Shown piece after piece: positions 31,373-42,590 of a stretch of DNA of 64,000 nucleotides. The notes under the pieces are model-generated. The model worked only from the letters and a program-made list of their open reading frames with translations. It was not told the DNA's origin and made no database searches. The DNA is from Lineus longissimus. Its lineage: Eukaryota; Nemertea; Pilidiophora; Heteronemertea; Lineidae. Position 1 is the stretch's first letter. Each line of letters begins with the position of its first letter. The position numbers and the translations under genes were made by a program. The DNA lies in NCBI RefSeq assembly GCF_910592395.1, contig NC_088318.1:10044349-10108348 (forward strand), in the 5' to 3' direction.

Positions 31373-32399
31373 TCATGATCCAAAGTTATATGGCATTTGA
31401 TCAATTTCAAAGGACCGAATGGAATCCATAGCAACGTTGAACTGGCTGTGATCAGATAAAGGTGCTGCCTCTGAAAAGTTTTTGTTCTGCTCCCTCAGTT
31501 TTTCTCTCTGTGCCTTGATTCTTCTTTCCATTTGCCTCATCTTGTTTCTTCTTTGGCATGTGGTTTCATTGTCAATGAAGGTGGGGAAGGATATACCATA
31601 TTTTCCTGACATTTGCTGCATGGCAATGGGATGGTCTTTAGATCTTTTGAAAATTATGGTTTGTGTCTCGCTGTCATTGGCACTGGCAGTGAAAAGACTT
31701 GTGGCTTTCCTTTTCAAAGTGGTGGTAATGATTGGTGTCGGAGGGACCTCAGGAATAGTTTGATTTGCTGGTTGCAAAGGACCGGCATATCGCAGAAAGA
31801 GATAATGATTATTGCGCAGCAGCAAGGTTATGGTCATCTCGGGATTGTCAGTCTCGATGATATCAAGCTCGAAAGTTGTCTCGTTATTTTTTCGTCCTTG
31901 GACCCAAATGTGGAAATCACATTTAAAGATACTGGCAGCAGCCTGCTCCTCACAAGTGACTGTCCATGCCCATTGACTTTGCTTTAGGCCTAGATGTAGT
32001 CTGTGCATAATTATGGTCATCCTGAGCCATCCGTGCACTGGATTGGGGACATTCCTGCTTGGATGCGACAGTTTCAAAAACCGATGATAAACAACACACT
32101 TAGCCCTGGTTGGAATCTGAGACTGCTGTTTCAGCGAGTTTAGACTTGGGGTCTCTCTGGATTTTATTCATGAGTGCATTTTGATGCAATGGTGCTGCTT
32201 TTCTACCACTACCAGCAGAGCCATGACTGTTCTTCACTAATGCTGTAGAACATGTGTTACTGTCCATGGACTTGGCTGTAGGCCTACAGATTGTCTTTGC
32301 ATAATTATGTTCATCTGAACTTTTGGCATGTTTCGACCTAACAAAAACATTATCAATACCATTTTTAACTGGAGCTGCATAAGTGTGATCGTTTGCCAT
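31373..32399 (-). pseudogene. Helitron protein N-terminus, frameshifted
   Basis: The ATG at 32399 ('MANDHTYAAPVKNG') overlaps the boundary of the Harbinger insertion. The frame continues to a stop at 32100; a second frame, 32077-31373, continues with a basic coiled region ('CQRRNKMRQMERRIKAQREK'). The function of this part in Helitrons is not well defined. Confidence 0.6.
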
Positions 32400-32541
32400 T
32401 AGAGAGGTTGAGATCCACAAACTTATAGCAAAACTTATACTTATACTGATACACATCCGTATACGTCACAACGTATAGAAAAATGAGTTGAGCAAACATC
32501 AACTTAAGTGACGACGTATACGTATAGATATTGTAACATGA

Positions 32542-33610
32542 ATGCGAATTGGAGGTGCCAAGTGCTCCATGGCCAATCGGAGCTCGCTTTACAAACGAGC
32601 AATATTATTTGGCAAAATGGCTGTTCCACTTGATGTGATGAGTTTGGCTATGTCCGAAGAGGAGGATTTTGCTCTAATGTATTTGGCTAAGGCAGAGAAA
32701 CCAACGAGAACTGGTGTGACTTTGAGTGAGCTAACGAACAAACAGTATAAGTCTGTTCCGTTTCGAAAGGGACAACATGGAACGGCTGGCCACCAGTCTG
32801 AGAATGCCAGCGACCATCAAGTGCCGCAACGGCACTGTAGCCGATGGTATGGAAGGACTACAACTGCTTCTGCGGAGGCTGTCCTATCCGAATCGTCTAG
32901 TTGATATAGCGATCGACCACTGGAGGACTACAAGTGAGGTTTCGTACATTGTGAATGAAACATTGGACATCCTGTACGATGAGCACAGCCACCTGTTACG
33001 TGACCTCGACCAATCCTGGTTGTCGGAGGACCACCTACGTCAATTCAGTGATGCTGTCCAAGCGAGGGATGCACCGCTTCAACAGTGTTGGGGCTTCGTG
33101 GATGGGACTGCCCGACCAATAGCGCGACCCACTAGGAATCAAAGGAGGACGGTGAGTACCCCAAACGGAATGATTGCCAATCTCTATGGCCCAGTCAAGG
33201 GACGCCGCCATGATGCAGCAATGTTGCGTATGAGTTGCCTCCTAGAACAGCTACAGGAGTTGGATAGACGCCATCCAGGGTACAAGATATACAAGGATCC
33301 AGCGTATCCCAACCGTCCCTTCTTGATGAGGCCATTTGCTGGGGCCCAACTTCAGGAGGCTGAATCCACCTTCAATTGGAGAATGTCCAAGGTCCGCGCC
33401 AGTGTTGAATGGACATTCGGGAAAGTAATTTCTAACTTTGCTTTCATGGACTTTGACAAGAACCAAAAGCTGTACCTCCAGCCTGTAGCAAAGTATTATA
33501 TGGTTGCTGTAATTTTAACCAACTGTCACACATGCCTGTATGGAAGCCAAACAGGAATATACTTTGGCCTCGATCCTCCCGCATTAGAAGACTATCCTGG
33601 ACGCCATTAG
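32542..33610 (+). pseudogene. Harbinger transposase (DDE_Tnp_4), one frameshift
   Basis: Frame 32542-32780 gives the N-terminal part and frame 32762-33610 the rest; a one-base shift lies near 32760. The second frame has the catalytic layout: 'QQCWGFVDGTARPIARPTRN' (first D), 'IANLYGPVKGRRHDAAMLR' (second D), 'IYKDPAYPNRPFLMRPF' and 'KVRASVEWTFGKVISNF' (E). It ends with a normal stop at 33610. Apart from the shift, which might be an intron or a sequencing error, the gene looks complete. Confidence 0.85.
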
Positions 33611-33619
33611 GCAATAGTG

Positions 33620-34220
33620 ATAAATACGTGTGGTGGACATCCTTTTTCAGACACAAACACAACAAAACTTGTGAAGGACAAACTTATGTAACAAAATGCT
33701 TTATTTGGTCAACAAAAACAGATAAAATACGTAACCGGTACAAAACGATTTCGCTTTAAAACTAAAAATATGTCCGGATTTGTAAGAACAAGTAAAAAAC
33801 AATCTTACGTAAAATACGTTTGCAAGATAAGGTGTTTTTGTGAGGAACAAAAATAACAGAATAAATAAATAATTTCTTACACGATTGTTAGTTTTGTCCG
33901 TCAATCACCAGAGATGGCTATTTGTGACTAAACGGGAAATAAAACCACAGATTTTAACACACGAAAAGTACAAACTTCTTCATCATTTTGAACCAAAGTT
34001 GCTTCTCCTGGTCCTCCCTTTCCATACGTTTCTGTCGATCTTCCCAATCCAATTTGAACCTTTCCTCTTCAAGCTTAAGTTGCTGCTTCTTCAATTTAAG
34101 CTCTTCTTACTTTAATTCATGCTCACGACTTGCTTTCTCTGCCATGAACTCGAGTACCTGGCCTGAGATGGTCTTCTGGCGTTTCGGCGCAGGTTTAGTT
34201 TCATCGTCGCCTCCATCTGC
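33620..34220. other. Harbinger interior, between transposase and Myb gene
   Basis: It is AT-rich. The stretch 33985-34220 reads on the minus strand as a possible last exon of the Myb gene. That exon starts after a T-rich acceptor near 34218 and has a K/E/L-rich coiled coil ('ASREHELK'-like sequence). Nothing else is recognised. Confidence 0.35.
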
Positions 34221-34998
34221 AAAAAAAAAGCTACGTTTATATTTCAATGAACCAGGTACAAAAATGTACATTGTAAAGGAGGAGAGATCACCACTTCCCA
34301 GATGCCAACACCTTCAGGTTTTTAAGAGGACGATAGGGTGCGCAAAAAACTGGCCATTTTTTCATTAGGACCTTTTGCACTTCCAAAAACATTCCAAAAA
34401 AATGTATCATTGAAAAATAATCACTAATTTTCTGTTACCTTTTCGTTCTGTAAGCGTCTCCAAAGCTTTTTTCCTGATTTCTTTTCCTCGGGTCTCATCG
34501 TCTGTTTTCTTCTTTGTCTGCTTTATATCTTCGTCCAACTTCATGTCCAAGATGTCGCTAAGTAACTGTTCGTTCTCGGTAAACTCGTGTTCTACGCCGG
34601 ACCTGAAAACAAGTTATAAATGAAGCCACAGGCATGTGTATTCTGAGGGTCCTAAATAGTAAATACATAATGTATGTATATAAAACTGCAGTTTGGACAC
34701 GCAGTCGAACGTGATTCATAGAATCATAAACTTTCATACTCACGCCTTCATGTCTTTTTTCATTCTCTTCAAATTTATCCAGCAGCAACCTGGTCCTCTC
34801 CCGCACGCGTCTTGAATCAACTTCCAACTTGAAAGAATCAGCCTTATTCAAAGCATCTGCGATCTGGGCCCAACTGTTTCCTTGTTTGTACGGATTTTGA
34901 GCATTTACTTCTCTAAGCAGGAGGGTATCGTCTTCATCTGAGAAGTTGACCCTTTTTTTTCTGGTGGCCTGTTGTGCTACCTGGTTTGTATTGTCCAT
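34100..34998 (-). pseudogene. Harbinger Myb/SANT-like protein (probably 3 exons)
   Basis: The ATG at 34998 opens 'RKKRVNFSDEDDTLLLREVN' and 'NSWAQIADALNKADSFKLEV' with 'SRRVRERTRLLLDKFEENEK', a trihelix/Myb-like DNA-binding domain. Exon 1 seems to end at 34744 (GAAGGC|GTGAGT). Likely further exons are 34602 to about 34442 (acidic then K/E-rich) and from about 34218 down. The phase between exons 1 and 2 does not agree by my count, so an indel or a different splice site is involved. Confidence 0.6.
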
Positions 34999-34999
34999 G

Positions 35000-35924
35000 C
35001 TGAAAAATGAAGAAAAAAAAGTGAAATTTCACGTCATAGTCATAGACTCATTGCGGACAAATTTAATGGTCTGTCCAAGTGGTGGATTCAAGATCTTAAA
35101 AGATTGAGGGGGGGGCTTGCCCGCCTAGTGAATTCCTGGTAAAAAGCAAAGATCGCCCTCCCCCTTCAACCGGCCCATGTCCGAACCCGCAGCAATCCAA
35201 AGCCTCGAGACACGCAACACCGTCGATCACACACACTATGGTATAAGTCCTATGCATGCGCCTGGCCTTATAGCAAAAAGCTGAATTTTTAGTGTACACT
35301 GTGATTCTAACTCACTTTTCAACTAGAAATCGTGTTGTCGGTGGAAGGACAGAACCGTCAAGTAGTGTGATATAGATACCCTCACGATCTAGTAAAAATG
35401 TTTCAAAATCAGAGTGCATTAACTACAGAAAAATCAAGTTTTTGATAGCAGTAAAGCTCCACTTACCTTGAAATTCGGATGCGTTGTTTTCATATGTTCT
35501 CGCGTATGGAAAGATGATTACGTAATAGACTCGGCGCGGATCAATGACGATGGCCATGAACTACTATAAATAGGCTATGTCATTCGTTTTGTATTTAACT
35601 AGGGGCCACGTTTCTGAAGGCGACTTATAGAGCACAAAAGATGTCCAACAAAATAGGCTTTTAGATGCGTATAAATCGCTTTCTCATTTTTCTAATTCTA
35701 TGTCAGATAATGATCCATCCTTATCACTTGCAGCTGGGTTGTCGGATTTGTTACATAATAGCCATATGAGCAACGGCAGGGCATTTTAATGGAGCGAAAA
35801 TTCAACTTTCGTTAGAACGTATCAGAGGGGAAAACTCCTCCCATATTTGATGACGTATTTGGCAAAATATATAAGTATAAGTATCGGTTCTTGCTATAAG
35901 TAATGGATCTCAACCTCACTATTA
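35000..35924. other. Harbinger right interior, no gene
   Basis: The segment from the Myb gene start to the right inverted end is non-coding as far as I can see. Short frames are not convincing. A G-run near 35106 and the inverted end at 35860-35924 are the only features noted. Confidence 0.4.
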
Positions 35925-36249
35925 TGAAGTTGGATGGCTTAATTGATGGGCAGAGTGATTGAATGTATGTTGCCTTGTTGGTTTGTGACTGAGAAATCGA
36001 TTGGTCTTGGTGATTGTGACTGTCTGTGCCACAAAATGCAAAATATTTTTCAAATCAGTATGTTCTGAATGGTTATAATGATCAAATAAATTAGTTCACC
36101 GCTGTTTAAATGCTAAATATTGCAAGAAATTTGAGAGAGAATGAAAATTGTGTCTTTGGACTTGGTTGTGACTGCCAAGTCAAGTGCCAGTGCCACAAAA
36201 TGCCAAAAAAAAGTATTGTGAAAGGTCGTGTTATGAAAAAAAGTCTCTA
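35925..36249. other. Helitron 5' side or flank, no gene
   Basis: The sequence resumes after the Harbinger right end. It has a phrase (TATGTTCTGAATGGTTATAA at 36059, and onward to about 36140) that reappears as an imperfect direct copy at 38322-38400, on the other side of the inverted-repeat element. Confidence 0.4.
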
Positions 36250-38317
36250 ATGCTGCGTTCACACTAGATGCGGATTTAAACCGTATTCCGTAGTCCGCAC
36301 TTCGGAATGCGGATTAAGCCCTCATTCCGAACTAGCCGTGTTCAGACACGAATCTCACTAGTCCGTATTTACCACAGCGCCATCTACAAAAGACGAATCA
36401 AACTGCTCTTGTTAGCGGTCAAGGTCATTCATTCCAAGATGGCTGCGCCCATAAATGATAATCTGCTGAGACAAGACCACTAATGAATATTCATAGGTTG
36501 GAGGGTCCAGGCCTATCTATTAGACGAGTGCATGTTTTTTACTCTCAAGTACATATTTGGAGAGGTATTGAAAAAATATTTGTTGTGGCAAGTCTACAGA
36601 TATAAAGAAATTATTTGATGAAAAAATTAATTTCGAATTTTGCTAATTTGGTAATAGGGGGCGTGTTTTGAGTTTTTTCTGCCAGTTGGCTGAAAAGAGT
36701 GGAAATATCAAAGTCTGTCTAATTTGTCGATTAAAAAAAAATTTCCGTGGTCAATCACCATTTTATTTTTCACCATTTACTTGCCCGACTGTCCGGAATA
36801 ACATAATCTAAATTTCAGATTCACAACACCACGCGTTCTTTGATGCGTCGCGGTCAAACATTGACAATTTAACTGCTAAAAGGCTTAAAAAATCAATTGT
36901 GGTCTTGTCTCTATTTACACTACATTTTGGGTCAATATAGTGAAAAATTTGAATGTGCTCAAATCACTCTAATTCATTTAGAATATTGTATTGCTGATGA
37001 TTTAAGGTCAAAACAAGCTAAAATAATGAGAAAAAAACTTAATTTGACCCAAATAAGAGTCAACCTAACCCCGGTCTAAGTTCGGTTTCATTTTTACAAG
37101 TCTTGTTGTGTTGCCATTCATTTTGTAATTTCTTTGAAACTACTTAGGCCTTGATTCTGAAAGTTGTTCCCTAAGCAGCAAAGATATTCCTAAATCACAT
37201 CCTAAAGTTTCAGCTCCATAGCTTGCTTATTCTGGCCAGGGCAGGTCTTTGAATTTGGTGCTGTTGGGTGCAAAATCATGACTTTTTGTCGATTTTGTCC
37301 TCTTTCGTCGCTTTGGCACAGTTGTACCACTCTTTGAAATGTCTCTCATTTCTCCAAAAATGTCCAGATATGACTTTCCTTTGTTGGAGAGTTGTGGGAT
37401 GTCATGTACATTAGTTTGAAAAAAATCGCAAAATGTTAACCCCTGAAATGTACCTTCATTGAGACAAGACCACTAATGAATATTCATAGGTTGGAGGGTC
37501 CAGGCCTATCTATTAGACGAGTGCATGTTTTTTACTCTCAAGTACATATTTGGAGAGGTATTGAAAAAATATTTGTTGTGGCAAGTCTACAGATATAAAG
37601 AAATTATTTGATGAAAAAATTAATTTCGAATTTTGCTAATTTGGTAATAGGGGGCGTGTTTTGAGTTTTTTCTGCCAGTTGGCTGAAAAGAGTGGAAATA
37701 TCAAAGTCTGTCTAATTTGTCGATTAAAAAAAAATTTCCGTGGTCAATCACCATTTTATTTTTCACCATTTACTTGCCCGACTGTCCGGAATAACATAAT
37801 CTAAATTTCAGATTCACAACACCACGCGTTCTTTGATGCGTCGCGGTCAAACATTGACAATTTAACTGCTAAAAGGCTTAAAAAATCAATTGTGGTCTTG
37901 TCTCTGCTGAATGAGGTAAACGCAAATAATCGTGAAAATGAAGGGTTCGCTATGGTTTTTGCGTCCATGATCACCTGTTATCACTCATCATGTAAATCGG
38001 GGCAGAAATTTTGGAATTGACTGATGAAACCTCGTGCTGATCTCCAGTGGAAAAAACGGAAGGAAGTGATCTAGTCAGCAATGCGCATGCCCGTACGCTG
38101 TACTACCCGGTAAATCACGTTAATGCGCACTACGGCGTTCATACCGCAAATGTTGATGCGGATTAAGTAAGTGCGAATTAATTAATACGCATTTAAAACC
38201 GTATTTGTTAATTCGCATATAATCCGCATTAAGGGGCCTCTAGTCTGAACGCTTAATCCGGATTAAGCAATAAATTCGGTTTAAATGCGAATTAAAACGC
38301 TAGTGTGAACGCGGCAT
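36250..38317. mobile_element. Inverted-repeat element (GCGTTCACACTAG ends), non-coding
   Basis: The ends ATGCTGCGTTCACACTAG and CTAGTGTGAACGCGGCAT are 17-of-18 inverted repeats. Subterminal sequences rich in GCGGATTAA/AATCCGC palindromes follow inward (36275-36340, 38150-38300). The interior has a separate composite of two 444-bp direct repeats. No transposase is present, so this is a non-autonomous DNA element of unassigned superfamily. The target duplication is not clear. Confidence 0.65.
36467..37904. mobile_element. TRIM-like element: two 444-bp direct repeats around 549 bp
   Basis: Repeats at 36468-36911 and 37461-37904 are nearly identical. Each starts GAGACAAGACCAC and ends GTGGTCTTGTCTC, a 13-bp inverted pair. 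The outer flanks are ATCTGC on the left and TCTGCTGAATG on the right, consistent with a 4-5-bp target duplication (TCTGC or CTGC) around the whole composite. The inner flanks are unrelated. The interior has no coding sequence beyond a short frame. This looks like an LTR-type miniature. Two separate MITE copies would be the alternative. Confidence 0.55.
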
Positions 38318-39670
38318 ACGTATGTTCTGAATGGTAATAATGTTCAATTGAATTGGTTTACTGCTGTTAAAATTACTAAATATTGCAAGAAATTTGGAAA
38401 ATTTGAAAGGAAGAATCGAAATCGTGTCTTCATTCGTGTGCGGACGCCACTGAAGCAGACGGCCGAAAGTAGTTTGTTCTCTGTCCGCTAGGGTGCAGAA
38501 TCTAGATGGTGTATATTTAGAGTTCGGCCAATTTGCCAACTGAGACTTGTTTCACGAATCTGCGCGAGTTTTGATTGAATTCCGCAAATAAACAGCACTT
38601 TTGTACAGGATTTAAGCTGTTAAGGCGGACATGCAAATGAAATTCTTTGATCTGCCCTGAAGTATGTGTCGGGGGGAGAAATCCCCCCGAACCCCCCTAA
38701 AATTTTTGGGATTATTAGGCCACGGCCGATGTGGAAATGATTCTGCAGTGGTGTATATATTGGCAAAAGAAAAAAAGTCAATGTCACGTGACCTCGGCAA
38801 AATTGAAACAAAACGTCGGCATTCTTGTGAGTAATGCGTGATTTAGGCTGCAGTTTTTCTAATTAGAATACAAATAAATGTTTCCTGATTTTTTTAGGCA
38901 TGTGTCGGGGGGGAAAGGCCCCCGAACCCCCCTAAAATTGAAAATAATTCTTGAAAATCAGCCAATGGGGCGTGACTGGAGCGACGCACAGACACATGAA
39001 ACTACCCCGCATATTTATCAGCGCCATTTTTGACCAAATATTTTTGTTTCAAGCTATACAGAGAATTTCTAATGGAAATGCACTAAATTCTTCACGCATG
39101 TATAGCTTACGCACCCCTACCTAAAGGGGGGGTGTATAAATCATTTGATAGGATTAACTTCTCCTTGGGTATCTTAGAATGCATTCTGATAACATCTGGA
39201 TGGTGTACAGGGCGGTTTTTGACCTGATATTTTATATGAAACATCGAAGAAATTTCGGCCTTTTTTTCACTTCAATTCGAACTGGCACCTATGACAACCC
39301 TCCTTCCGGGCTTCGTAACTTCCTTTCTCGATAAAATTCCGCTATGAAACTCACATATTATACAGATTATTATATGCAGAATGTGATCCAAGCAATAAAA
39401 ATAGTGATCTTCAGGGTTGCCAGTAAGGGTTTGAGTAGGTGGCCAGTTTTGAAAAGTAGGTGGCCATTGGCATGTTTGGGACTCGTGCTAGAGGAGGCGT
39501 AGCCCCCGAGGCACAACAACGGTGCGTGCCGATGGGGGAGGGTCCGAGGGCCCCCCAGAAAATTTGGAAATCTAGATACTCTGAGATGCAATTTCAGCAC
39601 TGTTTGAAGCACTGAATATAATTTTCTCTAATTGAAAATATTATCCACTAGTAGCGTACTTACCTGTTAG
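38318..39670. other. Intergenic, GGGGG hairpins, no gene
   Basis: Two copies of a TGTGTCGGGGGG...CCCCCCGAACCCCCCT hairpin lie at 38663-38702 and 38896-38935, and a related G/C-rich palindrome is at 39490-39560. Short minus-strand frames over them are repeat artefacts. Confidence 0.4.
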
Positions 39671-39870
39671 AATTTCAAATTTTATAAGTGTGCGAAGCAC
39701 ACGAAATGAAATTATAATTTAATGAGTAAACCTGAATAGATGTAATAATCAGAATTCAGCTCCAGAATTCAAGAGTCAGCGGAAAAAACAATCGTTCCAA
39801 AAAACGATTCCACTTTTTCCCATGACCCATACGCCATCTAGAGTTCCGCTGTTTTCGACAAATTTCCCAT
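39671..39870. repeat. DIRS terminal inverted repeat (3' side of element)
   Basis: It reads AATTTCAAATTTTATAAGTG onward, includes a small hairpin (GTGTGCGAAGCACAC), and from 39741 matches the reverse complement of 48060-48192 with few differences (for example CCCATGACCCATACGCCATC). Confidence 0.9.
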
Positions 39871-40586
39871 CAACAACAGTCTGATACAACATACATTTAT
39901 GTTTATCTGCTGTTGACCCGAGAAAAAACGATTTACTCACTAAACTTGTATGGCTCATCTATCCTCCCTTCATCCTCCCCTCAGACAAGCCATGATAATT
40001 ATAACTAAACAGGGCCTATTCCTGATGAACTTCCTCAGTCATGGAATGAAACTCGGCCTTGCTCTACTCGAGCTGTCCTACTGAACTAAATGTACTGTTT
40101 CTTAAACAGACTGCTCTGCTTGAGCTGTCTTGAATACACAATTAACACATTGTAACATGAACCGTCCCGCGACTCACAGTGACCTGGTCCTTCAATGTCT
40201 TGAAACCAAACTAGGTGAAAGAAACTAAATATTGCTTGATCTGTCCGATCACAGTTACTTAAAAACTAGCAACGCTTAACACAATACTACAACTCGTAGT
40301 CCACATAACTATCCAGTTCAATCCTCTCAGGCAACTTCGTTCGTTTTCGAAACCTCCTTGTGACCTTCCTTTCCCGATAATGATACTAAATCCGGCTCTC
40401 GGCCTTATCCAAAAACAACTGAAACATGTTCTGGCTGCTGGCCTTGGTCACTTCGTTTATCGCTGCAGGTAGATGTTAAGAGAGGACGAAGTGAAGAGGC
40501 ATGTAAGATATTTATGACGGTATGCATATACCATATTTAGGGCATAAATATTCCTAACTCATCATCTTTAGGGTTGGGTGGGCGGG

Positions 40587-40693
40587 ATTATTACATCTAT
40601 TTAGGTTTACTCATTAAATTATAATTTCATTTTGTGTGCTTCGCACACTTATAAAATTTGAAATTTAATTTCATAAACCGTAAATAGATGTAA
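40587..40693. repeat. DIRS internal complementary region
   Basis: Positions 40587-40655 are complementary to the extreme left end (39671-39741). Positions 40651-40693 are complementary to the extreme right end (48181-48219). In DIRS elements this region templates completion of the ends and circle formation. Confidence 0.9.
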
Positions 40694-40739
40694 TAATCAG
40701 AATGTTTAAAGCCTATTAATGGCTCAGCACTTTATCTTG

Positions 40740-42220
40740 AAACTTTTTTCTTGTGTCAAGTCAATTTCCACCACCTCCTTATGGTAAAATTAAATGGTAA
40801 AAGTAGTGGCTCTGGCTCAGTCTGCCTTTTGCTTGATTTGCCCTACTGACATTCCTTGCTTATATGCTTTTGATGTTGATGCCGCCCTCGTTGAGTGCGC
40901 TTTGTATTTAGAAACATCAACCCCTGCCTTCTCCATTATTCCAGTCAACCATCTGGCAATGGTGCAAGGTGTCACTGGTGTGTGTGGTTTTATCAGTCCC
41001 AAGAAAAGGACATCTATTTGCTGTTGGCTTATCCGCCATGGTGTCGTCCGGCACTGGTATTCCTCCAGGCATTCTACGACGTAATGGGGATCTTGGCCAT
41101 AAGGCCTCAACAACGCTTTGCCCGGCTTTGAAGTTTTTGTCACTTCATCTAGCTGAAACACCACATTGCCATGTTCCATGGTCTTGTTGGCAATCTTTAA
41201 CTTGCTCAACTCAGACCCCCTACATGCACTGGTTAGAGCCATTAGCATTGCCAGCTTGCCTGCGACCATCTTAGTTTCCATGGTCTCATTTGGGCCCAAT
41301 GCAACTATTGCTTCCAATACTTTGTCCACATCCCATGTATCTACATAACGTGGTACGGGTAGCCTCTTATTAAAAACACCTGTCATCAATCTGACAATGT
41401 CGGGGTGACTACTCACTGCCATTCCGTCAATTTTGGGGTGTCTACTCGAAATGGCTGACCTGTACCCATTGATGGTACTGTACGCTTTCCCTTCCTCAAA
41501 CTCTGCTGATAGGAAGTTAGCTATGTGGCCCACAGAGGCCTGAAAAGGATCAATTTGCTGTTTTTGATACCAGCCAGACCACCTTTTCCAGCTTGAGTCG
41601 TAAGCGACCTCAGTCCCATTGTGCCAGCCCCCTTTGTGGAGCTTGGCAGCTGACTCAGAAAACCCATCTGGTCTCCTGGGTCCCCTGATACTTTCCATGC
41701 CACCAATTCGAGCGTTTCCTCCCCTATGAGGGGGTGAGTGTCCCCTCGGGGGTTGCTCAATAGATTCTTGTCTGGTGGTAGCAGGATCGGTTCCTCCACC
41801 AGAAGCTCTAGCAGTACTGGATACCACTGTTGGTTTGGCCAAACCGGTGCTACTAATGTCAGCCTGGCCTTGTCCTTCCTCACCTTGGCTAACAATCGCC
41901 CTACAAGATAGAAAGGTGGGAAAGCATACCCTTTGACCTTGTGCCAGTTCAGGGCAAATGCATCGAAGCTGATTGCTCCGGGGTCGCGCTTCCAACTGAC
42001 ATACTCTTCTTTCTGAGCGTTGTGTCGGCTGACAAACAGATCGACCTGTTGTTTCCCCAGGACCTGTTCCAACTGAGCAAACACTCGTTGGTTCAATTGC
42101 CAATCGCTGGCATCCTTGTACACCCTGGATGCTCTGTCTGCTGCTACGTTCAATATCCCTGGCAGGTGCTCTGCTGTCAAATGTTGCGCTGGATGCAGTA
42201 TTCCCACACCTCCTTTGCAA
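40740..42220 (-). pseudogene. DIRS tyrosine recombinase, C-terminal stops
   Basis: The frame 42220-40817 overlaps the RNase H frame in another phase, as in other DIRS elements. The recombinase proper starts near 'VAYDSSWKRWSGWYQ' and contains 'LMALTSACRGSELSKLKIAN' (first catalytic Arg) and 'YKAHSTRAASTSKAY' (HxxR). Directly after 'IKQKAD' there is a TGA, then in the same frame 'ATTFTI', a TAA, and 'FYHKEVVEID', which should hold the nucleophilic tyrosine. Two stops thus separate the tyrosine from the rest. The enzyme would insert the circular DNA product; this copy cannot. Confidence 0.85.
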
Positions 42221-42590
42221 CCGTTAGTAGCTTTTGGGAGCTGGTCCCCCATTTTGTTTATTTGGGCCACTGCCGCCGTATTGTCTATATGGAAGTGAAT
42301 GTGGCAGTGTTGTGCTTCCCGGAGCAGCGCTTTTAGGGCTAACCCCACTGTCTTTAGCTCCAGGGCATTTATGTGGGCTTGCGCTTCCTGCGCTGTACAC
42401 AATCCTTGTGCCATCATGTCGGCCCCTTCTAGGACTGCCCCCCATCCTTTCATCGACGCATCTATTGTCACGGTCTTGCCCGCATTGGGGAATATGATTG
42501 CCTTGCCATTGCAATTCTGTAAGTTCTCGCACCACCAACTGATGTCTTCCCTGCACTCGGGTGTCAGTGTTACCAGCCCCCGTATGTCTG
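41521..42590 (-). pseudogene. DIRS RNase H and connected domain
   Basis: The frame reads 'VTIDASMKGWGAVLEG', 'NALELKTVGLALKALL' and 'IHFHIDNTAAVAQINKMG', giving the D-E-D pattern of RNase H. A conserved DIRS segment follows ('QVDLFVSRHNAQKEEYVSW', 'LVAPVWPNQQWYP'). The link to RT is broken by a shift near 42590. Confidence 0.85.

Larger units (their letters stand above)
32402..35924 (+). mobile_element. PIF/Harbinger transposon, second family, at the Helitron start codon
   Basis: The left end AGAGAGGTTGAGATCC (about 32402) and right end GGATCTCAACCTCACT (to about 35924) are inverted repeats. They are followed inward by further inverted matches (ACTTATAGCAA, ATACTTATACT). ATT flanks on both sides. 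The transposase is on the plus strand and a Myb/SANT-type gene on the minus strand, as usual for Harbinger. The TIR sequence differs from that of copies 1 and 2, so this is a separate family. Confidence 0.8.
18109..36249 (-). mobile_element. Helitron (rolling-circle transposon), decayed and split by nested insertions
   Basis: Minus-strand fragments give the usual Helitron protein in order. From right to left they are an N-terminal region (32399-31373), a Helitron-like N domain (31345-30386), a HUH replication initiator (30289-29645) and a Pif1-type helicase (28847-27318, continuing at 18526-18109). A BEL retrotransposon (18532-27312) splits the helicase. A Harbinger element (about 32402-35924) sits at the start codon. 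Stops and frameshifts occur throughout. The exact 5' TC and 3' CTRR ends were not located, so the outer limits given are approximate. Confidence 0.8.
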
